Positions 1 to 6,380 of a stretch of DNA of 6,380 bases are shown in pieces (the stretch's first letter is position 1; each line of letters opens with the position of its first letter). A model generated the notes under the pieces. That model saw nothing but the letters and a program-made list of their open reading frames with translations, made no database searches and had not been told where the DNA came from. The translations under genes were made by a program, and so were the position numbers. Source of the DNA: Allofournierella_A excrementavium (GTDB lineage Bacteria > Bacillota > Clostridia > Oscillospirales > Ruminococcaceae); NCBI GenBank assembly GCA_019120375.1, contig DWVE01000045.1, positions 1 through 6,380 of the forward strand, in the 5' to 3' direction.

Positions 1-372
<372 letters not shown>

Positions 373-376
373 CGTC

Positions 377-3298
377 TCATTCCCCCTTTCTGTCCTTCTC
401 GTCCAGCGCGGCGAAGAGGCTGCGCAGACGGATGTTCACCGCGCCGAGGTTGGTGATCTCGTCGATCTTCAGCTGGGTGTACAGCTTGCCCCCCGCCTGC
501 AGGATGCTGCGGGTCTCGTCGGTGGTGATGGCGTCCACACCGCAGCCGAAGCTCACCAGCTGCACCAGGTCCATGTCCGGCTGGGTGGTGCAGTATTTGG
601 CCGCGGCGTAAAGCCGGGAGTGATAGGTCCACTGGTTGAGCACGGTGGTGGGGAATTTCTCCATGTGCCAGGCCACGCTGTCCTCGGTGACCACCGCCGC
701 GCCGTGCTGGCAGATGAGGCCGTCGATGCCGTGGTTGACCTCCGGGTCCACATGGTAGGGCCGGCCCGCCAGCACGATGATGCGCTTGCCCGCCGCACGG
801 GCGTCGGCGATGATCTGGGCGCCCTTGTCCCGCAGGCGCTGCATGTGGTCGTGATACTCGGCGTATCCCAGGTCGGCGGCCTTGGCCACCTCTTCCTTGC
901 TAATATCCTTAAAGTATTTTTCAAGGATAAAATACATTTTGTTTTTAAAGTCCGCCGGGCGGTGCAGGCCCACGAAGTCGTTGATGAAGGGGATGTTTGC
1001 CAGCTCGGGGCAGTTGACCTCCAGCACTTCGGGGTAGTAGGCCACCACCGGGCAGTTATAGTGGTTGTCGCCCAGGTGCTCGTCGATGTTGTAGCTCATG
1101 CAGGGGTAGAAGATGGCGTCCACGCCCATCTCGCTCAGGGCCTTGATGTGGCCGTGGGCGAGTTTTGCGGGGAAGCACACCGTGTCGCTGGGGATGCTGG
1201 CCTGGCCGGCGGTGTAGAGCGCCCGGTCAGAGGCCGGGCTGGTGACGACGGCAAAGCCCAGGGAGGTGAAGAAGGCGTGCCAGAAGGGCAGCAGCTCGTA
1301 CATGTTCAGGCACAGGGGGATGCCGATGCGGCCCCGGGGGCCCTCCACCGGCTTGTAGCCCGCCAGCAGATTCTGCTTGTAGCGGTAGAGGTCCAGGGAG
1401 TCGTCGCCGCCGGCGGCCCCGCCGCTCACCGGGTGCTCGCAGCGGTTGCCGCTGATGAGCCGCCGCCCGCCGGCGAAGGTGTTGATGGTGAGCTGGCAGT
1501 GGTTGGTGCAGCCGTTGCACTGCACGGTGCGGGTGGTCTGGCTGAAAGCCGCCAGTTCCTCGGGGCCCAGCACGGTGCTCTTCTGGCCGGGCTTTGCGGT
1601 GGCGCGGCCGTGGAGCGCCGCACCGAAGGCGCCCATCAGGCCGGCGATGTCCGGCCGGATGACCTCCACGCCCATCTCCTTTTCAAAGGCGCGCAGCACC
1701 GCCTCGTTGTAGAAGGTGCCGCCCTGCACCACGATGTGGCGGCCCAGCTCCTCGGGGCTGGAGGCGCGGATGACCTTATAAAGAGCGTTCTTGACCACGC
1801 TGATGGACAGGCCCGCCGAGATGTTCTGGATGGACGCGCCGTCCTTCTGGGCCTGCTTGACGCTGGAGTTCATGAACACGGTGCAGCGGCTGCCCAGGTC
1901 CACCGGGCGGTCGGCAAAGAGGCCCAGGGCCGCGAACTCCTTCACGTCGTAGCCCAGCGCCTCGGCAAAGGTCTGCAAAAAGCTGCCGCATCCGGAGGAG
2001 CAGGCTTCGTTGAGGAAGATGTCGCTGATGGCGCTGTCCTCAATTTTGAAGCACTTCATGTCCTGGCCGCCGATGTCGATGATGAAGTCCACCTCGGGCA
2101 GGAAATGGCGGGCGGCGGTGAAGTGGGCCACCGTTTCCACCACGCCGGCGTCGGCGTTGAAGGCGTGCTGGATGAGGGCCTCGCCGTAGCCGGTGGTGGT
2201 GACGCTGGCCACCTCCAGGCCCGGATGGTCGGCGTAGAGCTTTTGCAGCACTTCCTTCACCAGCGGCACCGGGTTGCCGAGATTCGGCTGGTAGCTGGTG
2301 AAGAGCAGGTTGGCGTTCTGGTCGATGACCGCCAGCTTCACGGTGGTGGAGCCGGAGTCGATGCCGATGTGCACCGGGCCGCAGTCGGCCCCGAAGGGCA
2401 CATGGGGCACGCTGGCTTTCAGGTGCCGGGCGTGGAAAGCCTCGTACTCCTCCTTGGAGGCGAAGAGGGGCGGCTCGCTGGCCCAGCTGCCGGAGGCGGC
2501 GCTGTGCTCCACCGCATCGGCCACCTGGGCCAGATTGAACTGCTTGTCGGCATAGAAGGCCGCGCCCAGCGCCACAAAGTGCAGGCTGTGGTCGGGGCAC
2601 AGGCCCGTGACCCCCAGCGTTTTGTCAAAGGTCTGGCGCAGCACGCTGTTGAAGGTGAGCGGCCCGCCCAGATACAGAATGTTGCCCTTGATGGCCCGCC
2701 CCTGGGCCAGGCCGGCGATGGTCTGGTTGACCACCGCGCCGTAGATGGAGGCGGCGATGTCCCCCGCCGCCGCGCCCTGGTTGATGAGGGGCTGGATGTC
2801 GCTCTTGGCGAACACGCCGCAGCGGCTGGCGATGGTGTAGGTGCGTTTGGCGGTGGCCGCGGCGGCGTTCAGCTCCTCCGGGCTCATCTTCAGAAGGGTG
2901 GCCATCTGGTCGATGAAAGCGCCGGTGCCGCCGGCGCAGCTGCCGTTCATGCGCACCTCGGTGCCGCCGGTGAGGAAGAGGATCTTGGCGTCCTCGCCTC
3001 CCAGCTCGATGATGACGTCGGTGCTCGGCGCAAGGCGCTTTGCCGCCACGCGGGTGGCGAACACCTCCTGCACAAAGGGCACGCCGCAGCTCTCGGCAAG
3101 GCCCATGCCCGCCGAGCCGGAGATGGCAAGGTAGGCGGTGCGCCCGCCCAGCTGGCCGTGCACCCGCTCCAAAATCTCCTTTGCTTTTTCGGTGATGTGG
3201 CTTCCGTGACGCTCGTAGGTGTCAAAAATCACCTCGTCCGCGTCGTTCAGAACCACACATTTGATGGTAGTGGAACCAATGTCCAGACCAACGCGCAT
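377..3298 (-). CDS. acyl-CoA dehydratase activase-related protein, two ATPase domains plus Cys-rich C-terminal region
   Basis: A 973-residue protein of the BadF/BadG/BcrA/BcrD ATPase family (ASKHA fold). Members use ATP to drive an electron from a [4Fe-4S] cluster to a 2-hydroxyacyl-CoA dehydratase or benzoyl-CoA reductase. Domain 1 (about 1-255) has DIGSTTIK at 6-13, ELGGEDAK at 98-105, and cysteines at 121 (NGSCAGGTG) and 160 (SRCGVFAKSDIQ). Domain 2 (about 308-565) repeats this with DSGSTTVK at 314-321, DIGGQDMK at 408-415, and Cys433 (NEACSSGCGSF) and Cys472 (GSRCTVF). Residues 590-973 form the DUF2229-like part, with C594-x2-C597-x3-C601 and C620, then GRPYHVDPEVNHG at 845-857. The ATG at 3298 is preferred over the 3361 start because GAGGAG sits 5 nt upstream and the glycine-rich first motif begins at once. 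In many clostridia this protein continues into the downstream gene as one chain; here it ends at residue 973. The family is clear, the substrate is not. Confidence -1.
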   Translation of the reverse strand: MRVGLDIGSTTIKCVVLNDADEVIFDTYERHGSHITEKAKEILERVHGQLGGRTAYLAISGSAGMGLAESCGVPFVQEVFATRVAAKRLAPSTDVIIELGGEDAKILFLTGGTEVRMNGSCAGGTGAFIDQMATLLKMSPEELNAAAATAKRTYTIASRCGVFAKSDIQPLINQGAAAGDIAASIYGAVVNQTIAGLAQGRAIKGNILYLGGPLTFNSVLRQTFDKTLGVTGLCPDHSLHFVALGAAFYADKQFNLAQVADAVEHSAASGSWASEPPLFASKEEYEAFHARHLKASVPHVPFGADCGPVHIGIDSGSTTVKLAVIDQNANLLFTSYQPNLGNPVPLVKEVLQKLYADHPGLEVASVTTTGYGEALIQHAFNADAGVVETVAHFTAARHFLPEVDFIIDIGGQDMKCFKIEDSAISDIFLNEACSSGCGSFLQTFAEALGYDVKEFAALGLFADRPVDLGSRCTVFMNSSVKQAQKDGASIQNISAGLSISVVKNALYKVIRASSPEELGRHIVVQGGTFYNEAVLRAFEKEMGVEVIRPDIAGLMGAFGAALHGRATAKPGQKSTVLGPEELAAFSQTTRTVQCNGCTNHCQLTINTFAGGRRLISGNRCEHPVSGGAAGGDDSLDLYRYKQNLLAGYKPVEGPRGRIGIPLCLNMYELLPFWHAFFTSLGFAVVTSPASDRALYTAGQASIPSDTVCFPAKLAHGHIKALSEMGVDAIFYPCMSYNIDEHLGDNHYNCPVVAYYPEVLEVNCPELANIPFINDFVGLHRPADFKNKMYFILEKYFKDISKEEVAKAADLGYAEYHDHMQRLRDKGAQIIADARAAGKRIIVLAGRPYHVDPEVNHGIDGLICQHGAAVVTEDSVAWHMEKFPTTVLNQWTYHSRLYAAAKYCTTQPDMDLVQLVSFGCGVDAITTDETRSILQAGGKLYTQLKIDEITNLGAVNIRLRSLFAALDEKDRKGE
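381..389 (-). promoter_or_regulatory. ribosome binding site embedded in end of activase gene
   Basis: Read on the minus strand this is AAAGGGGGA, lying 9 nt before the ATG at 372 and overlapping the last codons of the upstream gene. It decides the start of the downstream cistron and argues for translation by re-initiation or coupling rather than a readthrough fusion. The A3G5 run could also be a slippage site, but its ribosome-binding role is the simpler reading. Confidence -1.
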
Positions 3299-3303
3299 TT
3301 GAT

Positions 3304-3310
3304 CTCCTCT
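3304..3310 (-). promoter_or_regulatory. ribosome binding site of the activase gene
   Basis: The minus strand reads AGAGGAG, 5 nt before the ATG at 3298. This sets the start; the alternative ATG at 3361 has no comparable site and lies at the expected transcription start. Confidence -1.
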
Positions 3311-3370
3311 TTCTTTGATAAGACGCGCCCTGCCCCCGTGGCGAGGACGCGAAAACAGCAAAACAGTTTG

Positions 3371-3379
3371 ATTATAACA
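3371..3379 (-). promoter_or_regulatory. extended -10 promoter for the activase operon
   Basis: On the minus strand the sequence TGTTATAAT is a perfect extended -10 element (TGnTATAAT), in an AT-rich stretch that stands out from the GC-rich surroundings. No good -35 hexamer is found 16-18 nt further upstream, which fits an extended -10 promoter. Transcription would start near 3364, giving a leader of about 66 nt before the ATG at 3298. This suggests the activase/dehydratase pair is transcribed independently of the yitT-type gene upstream. Confidence -1.
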
Positions 3380-3400
3380 GACAAATTTGAAAAATGTTTG

Positions 3401-3423
3401 AAGCTGGGGGATGTTGCCAGCTT
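3401..3423 (-). terminator. weak terminator-like hairpin after the yitT-type gene
   Basis: AAGCTGG and CCAGCTT form a perfect 7-bp stem around a 9-nt loop, starting 2 nt beyond the TGA stop. On the minus strand it is followed by CAAACATTTTT, so the T-run begins only 6 nt after the stem. The short stem, large loop and displaced T-run make it a weak candidate. It sits between the gene end and the activase promoter, which is the right place for a terminator. Confidence -1.
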
Positions 3424-3425
3424 TC

Positions 3426-4295
3426 TCACAGCGAACGGAACCCCTTGCCCACGATCTCGGAGGAATTCACGATGGTGAGGAAGGCGGTGGGGTCCGCCCG
3501 GCGCAGATGGTTGCGCAGGGCCACCGCCTGCCGCCGGGTGAGCACGGTGGTGAACACCTGTTCCTCCTTGCCGGTGTAGGCGCCGCGGGCGGTGTAGACC
3601 GTGGCGCTGCGGTTGAGCTTTTCCAGGATGAAGGCCTTCAAGTCCTCGGGCCGGGAGGTGATGACGGTGATGACCTTGCGCTGGTTGAAGCCCTCGATCA
3701 TGCTGTCCACCGCGAAGGCCTTGGCAAAGGTGCCCAGCATGCAGTACAGGCCGGTGGCGATGCCGTAGAGCCCGCCCGCCCACACGGCGATGGCCAGGTC
3801 GGACACCAGCAGCGCCCGCCCCACTTCCAGGCCGGTGTATTTGGAGAGGATCATGGCCACGATGTCAGTGCCGCCGGTGGAAGCGCCCACGTTGAACACG
3901 ATGGCGCTGCCGATGGCGGGCAGGGCCACCGCGAAGCACAGCTCCAGCAGGGTGTCGTCGGTGAAGGGATGGGGCATGGGATACACCTTTTCCAAAAGCG
4001 ACACGAAGGCGGACAGGGCAAAGGAGGAATAGATGGTCACGCCCATGGTCTTCGCGCCCAGGAACACAAGGCCCAGCGCCACCAGCGCGGCGTTGATGAG
4101 GAACAGCGCGCCGCCCACGTTCAGGGCGGGGAAGAGGCTTGCCAGGATGATGGACACGCCGCTGGTGCCGCCCATGGCGAAGTGGTTGGGGGTCTTGAAC
4201 AGGTGGATGCCCGCCGCCGAGAAGAACAGACCCAGGTTCAAAAGCAGCGCGTAAACGGCAAAATCTTTGGTGAGGAATCTCGGTTTGTGATGCAT
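3426..4295 (-). CDS. YitT family membrane protein with C-terminal DUF2179 domain
   Basis: A 289-residue protein, close to the usual 280-290 residues of the YitT family. The N-terminal ~200 residues are hydrophobic, with likely membrane segments near 11-31, 62-80, 84-102, 118-137 and 161-190. Family-type glycine motifs are GGTSGVS at 42-48 and STGGTDIVAMILSKYTG at 139-155. The C-terminal soluble part (about 205-286) runs from RKVITVITSRPEDLK to SSEIVGKGF and matches the DUF2179 domain of this family, presumed cytoplasmic. The transport or other function of YitT proteins is not firmly known. The ATG at 4295 is preferred because the family-like N-terminus begins there. The longer frame back to a TTG at 4412 runs through a promoter and a leader hairpin. 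The ribosome binding site is poor at either the ATG or a GTG at 4304, so the exact start is slightly uncertain. The gene diverges from glnS. Confidence -1.
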   Translation of the reverse strand: MHHKPRFLTKDFAVYALLLNLGLFFSAAGIHLFKTPNHFAMGGTSGVSIILASLFPALNVGGALFLINAALVALGLVFLGAKTMGVTIYSSFALSAFVSLLEKVYPMPHPFTDDTLLELCFAVALPAIGSAIVFNVGASTGGTDIVAMILSKYTGLEVGRALLVSDLAIAVWAGGLYGIATGLYCMLGTFAKAFAVDSMIEGFNQRKVITVITSRPEDLKAFILEKLNRSATVYTARGAYTGKEEQVFTTVLTRRQAVALRNHLRRADPTAFLTIVNSSEIVGKGFRSL

Positions 4296-4324
4296 AGGAT
4301 GCACGACCCGCTTTCTTTGTTTCG

Positions 4325-4364
4325 GTGGGCCGGGCGGGCGCAAAAACGCGCCAAAACCGCCCAC
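4325..4364 (-). promoter_or_regulatory. GC-rich leader hairpin in 5' UTR of the yitT-type gene
   Basis: An inner stem GGCGC/GCGCC (4337-4341 with 4348-4352) closes a 6-nt loop. An outer perfect 6-bp match GTGGGC/GCCCAC joins 4325-4330 with 4359-4364. A competing pairing of GGGCG with CGCCC next to the inner stem is also possible. The structure lies between the predicted transcription start (~4376) and the ATG at 4295. It has no T-tract, so it is not an intrinsic terminator. Any regulatory role is speculative. Confidence -1.
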
Positions 4365-4382
4365 TGCCCCAGTATCTGTAAT

Positions 4383-4412
4383 AAAGTACCATACATCCCC
4401 CTTTTTTGTCAA
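4383..4412 (-). promoter_or_regulatory. promoter of the yitT-type gene
   Basis: The minus strand has a perfect TTGACA -35 box (4407-4412), an 18-nt spacer and a weak TACTTT -10 (4383-4388). Transcription would start near 4376, about 80 nt before the ATG at 4295. The -35 is convincing and the -10 poor. Its presence shows that the open frame extending upstream to 4412 is not translated as part of the gene. Confidence -1.
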
Positions 4413-4441
4413 ACCCCGCGGGGCTGGGCGGCGTTTTCATA

Positions 4442-4470
4442 TTGCAATCGAAGAAAAAATCCTGTAAAAT
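4442..4470 (+). promoter_or_regulatory. sigma-A type promoter of glnS
   Basis: TTGCAA (4442-4447), an exact 17-nt spacer and TAAAAT (4465-4470) match the consensus at 4/6 and 5/6 positions. Transcription would start near 4477, giving a leader of about 60 nt. The -35 box lies about 29 bp from the divergent TTGACA box, so the two promoters are back to back and could influence each other. Confidence -1.
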
Positions 4471-4485
4471 AGTACAGATAATGGG

Positions 4486-4507
4486 ATGCGGGCAGTTTTG
4501 CCCGCGT
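4486..4507 (+). promoter_or_regulatory. 5' leader hairpin of glnS
   Basis: GCGGGCA/TGCCCGC form a perfect 7-bp stem with a GTTT loop (4488-4494 with 4499-4505). It extends to 9 bp with one G-U pair and one A-U pair. It begins about 10 nt after the predicted transcription start and ends 13 nt before the ribosome binding site. There is no T-tract directly after it, so termination is unlikely; a 5' stabilising role is possible but unproven. Confidence -1.
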
Positions 4508-4520
4508 CCGGACAGTTTTC

Positions 4521-4529
4521 GAGGAGGGG
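4521..4529 (+). promoter_or_regulatory. ribosome binding site of glnS
   Basis: GAGGAGGGG ends 7 nt before the ATG at 4537. This fixes the start there rather than at the ATG at 4486, which lies within the leader hairpin close to the predicted transcript end and has no such site. Confidence -1.
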
Positions 4530-4536
4530 CAAGCCC

Positions 4537-6204
4537 ATGGAAAAGCCCAGCAATTTTCTCACCGAGATCATCGACGCGGACCTGGCCGAAGGCCGGGTGA
4601 AAGAGATCCACACCCGTTTCCCGCCGGAGCCCAACGGCTACCTGCACATCGGCAGCGCCAAGGCCATCTGGATCAACTGGGGCATCGCCCAGGCCTACGG
4701 CGGCAAGTTCAACCTGCGCTATGACGACACCAACCCCGTGCGCGAAGACGACGAGTACGTCAAGAGCATCGAGGAGGACCTGCGCTGGCTGGGCGCCATC
4801 CCCAACGGCGGCATCTACTACGGCAGCGATTACTTCGAGCAGTGCTATCAGTACGCCGAGCAGCTCATCAAGGAGGGCAAGGCCTACGTGTGCGACCTCT
4901 CCCGCGAGGAGATGCAGGAGTACCGCGGCACTTTGACCGAGCCGGGCCGGCCCAGCCCCTGGCGCGACCGCTCGGTGGAGGAGAACCTGGACCTCTTCCG
5001 CCGCATGCGCGCCGGCGAGTTCGCCGACGGCAGCCGCACCCTGCGGGCCAAGATCGACATGGCCAGCCCCAACATGAACATGCGCGACCCGGCCATCTAC
5101 CGCATCGTGCGGGCCCACCACCACCGCCAGGGCGACGCCTGGTGCATCTACCCGCTCTACGACTTCGCCCACCCCATCCAGGACGCCATCGAGGGCATCA
5201 CCCACAGCATGTGCAGCCTGGAGTTCGAGAACCACCGTCCCCTCTACGAGTGGGTCATCGACAACCTGCACCTGGGGCCCTTCCCCATCCAGCGGGAGTT
5301 CGCGCGGCTGAACGTCTCCAACACGGTGATGAGCAAGCGCTATCTGCGGGAACTGGTGGAAAAGAACATCGTGGACGGCTGGGACGACCCCCGCATGCCC
5401 ACCCTGTGCGGCCTGCGCCGCCGGGGCTACACTCCCTCCAGCATCTTTGAGTTCGTGAAGAAGGCGGGCGTTTCCAAGGTCTACAGCCTGGTGGACTACC
5501 GTCTGCTGGAGCACTGCCTGCGCACCGAGCTGGAGCTTTCCGCCCCCCGGCGCATGGCGGTGACCGACCCCATCAAGCTGACCATCACCAACTACCCCGC
5601 CGGCAAGGTGGAGTACTTCGACATCCCCAACAACCCCAACAAGGCGGCGGAGGACGACTCCACCCGCAAGGTGGCCTTCTCGGGTGAATTGTACATCGAG
5701 CGCAGCGACTTTGCCCAGGTGCCCCCGCCCAAGTTCCAGCGCCTCAAGCCGGACGGCGAGGTGCGCCTGATGGGCGCCTACATCGTCAAGTGCAACGAGG
5801 TCATCCTGGACGAAGCCGGCGAGGTGGCCGAACTGCGCTGCACCGCCGACCTTGAGACCGGCAACGGCATGCCCGCCGACGGCCGCAAGGTCAAGGGCAC
5901 CATCCACTGGGTCAGCGCGGCCCACGCGGTGGACGCGGAAGTTCGCCTTTACGACAAGCTGTTCACCCAGGAGAACATGGGCGATCTGCCCGAGGGCGCG
6001 GACTACAAGGACTACCTGAACCCCGAGAGCGTGAAGGCGCTGCCCGGCGCCAAACTCGAGGCCGCTCTTGCGGACGCAAAGCCCGGCGACACCTTCCAGT
6101 TCGTGCGCATGGGCTACTTCACCGCCGACTCCAAGAACCCCGGCGTGTTCAACCGCGCGGTGACCTTGAAGGACAGCTTCTCCAAGACCCTGGAACAGAA
6201 ATAA
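4537..6204 (+). CDS. glnS: glutaminyl-tRNA synthetase
   Basis: This enzyme attaches glutamine to tRNA-Gln in the cytoplasm, using ATP. The 555-residue length is almost identical to the E. coli enzyme (554). The class I catalytic fold begins with PPEPNGYLHIGSAKA; its HIGH-type signature at 37-40 reads HIGS. Other catalytic-domain blocks are RYDDTNP at 61-67, YPLYDFAHPIQDAIEG at 205-220 and the KMSKS-equivalent VMSK at 264-267. The anticodon-binding beta-barrel part (about 340-555) contains NPNKA, FSGELYIERSDF and the strongly conserved DGRKVKGTIHWVSAAHA at 448-464, which is GlnRS-like rather than GluRS-like. A GluRS is ruled out by these motifs and by the C-terminal beta-barrel type. The gene is monocistronic by appearance, with its own promoter and a downstream terminator. 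Most Firmicutes make Gln-tRNA indirectly with GatCAB, so the gene implies a direct route, probably from an ancient transfer. Codon use resembles the neighbouring genes, so no recent acquisition is visible. Confidence -1.
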   Translation: MEKPSNFLTEIIDADLAEGRVKEIHTRFPPEPNGYLHIGSAKAIWINWGIAQAYGGKFNLRYDDTNPVREDDEYVKSIEEDLRWLGAIPNGGIYYGSDYFEQCYQYAEQLIKEGKAYVCDLSREEMQEYRGTLTEPGRPSPWRDRSVEENLDLFRRMRAGEFADGSRTLRAKIDMASPNMNMRDPAIYRIVRAHHHRQGDAWCIYPLYDFAHPIQDAIEGITHSMCSLEFENHRPLYEWVIDNLHLGPFPIQREFARLNVSNTVMSKRYLRELVEKNIVDGWDDPRMPTLCGLRRRGYTPSSIFEFVKKAGVSKVYSLVDYRLLEHCLRTELELSAPRRMAVTDPIKLTITNYPAGKVEYFDIPNNPNKAAEDDSTRKVAFSGELYIERSDFAQVPPPKFQRLKPDGEVRLMGAYIVKCNEVILDEAGEVAELRCTADLETGNGMPADGRKVKGTIHWVSAAHAVDAEVRLYDKLFTQENMGDLPEGADYKDYLNPESVKALPGAKLEAALADAKPGDTFQFVRMGYFTADSKNPGVFNRAVTLKDSFSKTLEQK

Positions 6205-6219
6205 ATTTTCACGCGGAAA

Positions 6220-6245
6220 GGCCCCGGCGCTGGTGCGCCGGGGCC
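6220..6245 (+). terminator. GC-rich hairpin after glnS, no T-tract
   Basis: GGCCCCGGCGC and GCGCCGGGGCC form a perfect 11-bp stem around a TGGT loop, starting 15 nt after the glnS stop. The stem is of terminator type and preceded by AAA, but it is followed by TCAGCCTGTCG rather than a run of T. On its own it is a poor intrinsic terminator; it may act with the next hairpin or protect the 3' end of the mRNA. Confidence -1.
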
Positions 6246-6256
6246 TCAGCCTGTCG

Positions 6257-6284
6257 AAAAAGGCCACCTATCGGTGGTCTTTTT
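6257..6284. terminator. bidirectional intrinsic terminator
   Basis: AAAAAGGCCACC, loop TATC, then GGTGGTCTTTTT form a 12-bp stem with one G-U pair. It is flanked by A5 on the left and T5 on the right, so it would terminate transcription arriving from either side. It closes the glnS transcript and insulates it from whatever lies to the right. Confidence -1.
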
Positions 6285-6308
6285 CTCGTATAAGGAAAGG
6301 GAATGCGG

Positions 6309-6327
6309 TATAATGGTGTGGGGTGAT
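6309..6327 (+). promoter_or_regulatory. -10 box and ribosome binding site of the right-edge gene
   Basis: A perfect TATAAT (6309-6314) lies 17 nt before the ATG at 6332. No clear -35 is seen 16-18 nt upstream, where the terminator T-run ends. GGTGAT (6322-6327), complementary to the 3' end of 16S rRNA, lies 4 nt before the ATG. If TATAAT is the -10, the leader is only about 11 nt long. Confidence -1.
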
Positions 6328-6331
6328 AAAA

Positions 6332-6380
6332 ATGCTGGTAAAGAACGCAGAAAACAGAGGACAACTGGAATTTGTAAGTT
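6332..6380 (+). CDS. putative IS1182-family transposase, first 16 codons (cut by window edge)
   Basis: The visible protein is MLVKNAENRGQLEFVS, running open to the right edge. The pattern M-L-x-K-N-x-x-N-R-x-Q-L-E-F/M-V is how I remember many IS1182-family DDE transposases in clostridia starting; it usually continues into a segment like LVPQDHLLRKI. Only 16 codons are seen, so this is a tentative identification by pattern. The surrounding ~95 bp are clearly AT-richer than the rest of the window, with codons such as AGA, GTA and TTT that the neighbouring genes rarely use, which fits a mobile element. A different small protein cannot be excluded. A ribosome binding site and a TATAAT box precede it. 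Confidence -1.
   Translation, partial: MLVKNAENRGQLEFVS

Noticed and set aside
3299..3361. An upstream ATG at 3361 as the activase start
   Set aside because: It lies next to the predicted transcription start, lacks a ribosome binding site, and adds an arginine-rich extension before the conserved MRVGLDIGS start.
4296..4412. A 39-residue N-terminal extension of the YitT protein from a TTG at 4412
   Set aside because: The TTG is part of a perfect TTGACA -35 box and the extension has no family resemblance.
4414..4423. CCCCGCGGGG palindrome as a stand-alone operator or terminator
   Set aside because: Ten bases of G/C palindrome arise often in GC-rich DNA, and there is no adjacent T-tract; kept only as a minor remark in the divergent promoter finding.
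4471..4536. A T-box riboswitch controlling glnS
   Set aside because: The leader is only about 60 nt, with one small hairpin and no T-box consensus or terminator/antiterminator pair, so there is no room for a T-box.
3865..6267. An 800-codon minus-strand open frame opposite glnS, running into the yitT region
   Set aside because: Same effect as above: it is antisense to glnS, crosses the divergent promoters and the glnS terminator hairpin, and its sequence is unlike any protein family I know.

Overview
The window looks like a chromosomal piece of a GC-rich gut-type Firmicute, most likely Oscillospirales/Ruminococcaceae (the Faecalibacterium, Gemmiger and Subdoligranulum neighbourhood). This placement is an inference. 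It rests on the strong G/C bias at third codon positions, the Shine-Dalgarno-type ribosome binding sites, a two-domain acyl-CoA dehydratase activase of anaerobic clostridial type, a YitT/DUF2179 membrane protein, and a bacterial glutaminyl-tRNA synthetase.

Layout: positions 1-372 (minus strand) hold the N-terminal 124 codons of a 2-hydroxyacyl-CoA dehydratase-related protein that runs off the left edge. Immediately upstream of it, with a 4-nt gap, is a 973-residue activase-related protein (377-3298, minus). It has two BadF/BcrA-type ATPase domains and a cysteine-rich C-terminal region. Together the two genes look like a two-cistron version of a protein that many clostridia make as one chain of about 1400 residues. 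A perfect extended -10 box lies 66-80 nt upstream of the activase start. Further right, also on the minus strand, is a yitT-family integral membrane protein gene (3426-4295). It diverges from glnS (4537-6204, plus strand) across a 241-bp interval that carries one promoter for each direction and GC-rich leader hairpins.

After glnS come two consecutive hairpins. The first is very GC-rich and lacks a T-tract; the second is flanked by A5 and T5 and is a convincing bidirectional intrinsic terminator. The last ~95 bp are visibly AT-richer. They hold a perfect TATAAT box and the first 16 codons of a new gene that resembles the start of IS1182-family transposases, so the right edge probably enters a mobile element.

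The genes do not form one pathway. The activase/dehydratase pair is an iron-sulfur, ATP-dependent electron-activation module of unknown substrate, YitT is a membrane protein of unknown substrate, and glnS is translation housekeeping. I see no CRISPR array, tRNA, rRNA, T-box or defence system. The most interesting points are the split activase/dehydratase with its possible intramolecular cluster site, the presence of GlnRS, and the IS-like edge.
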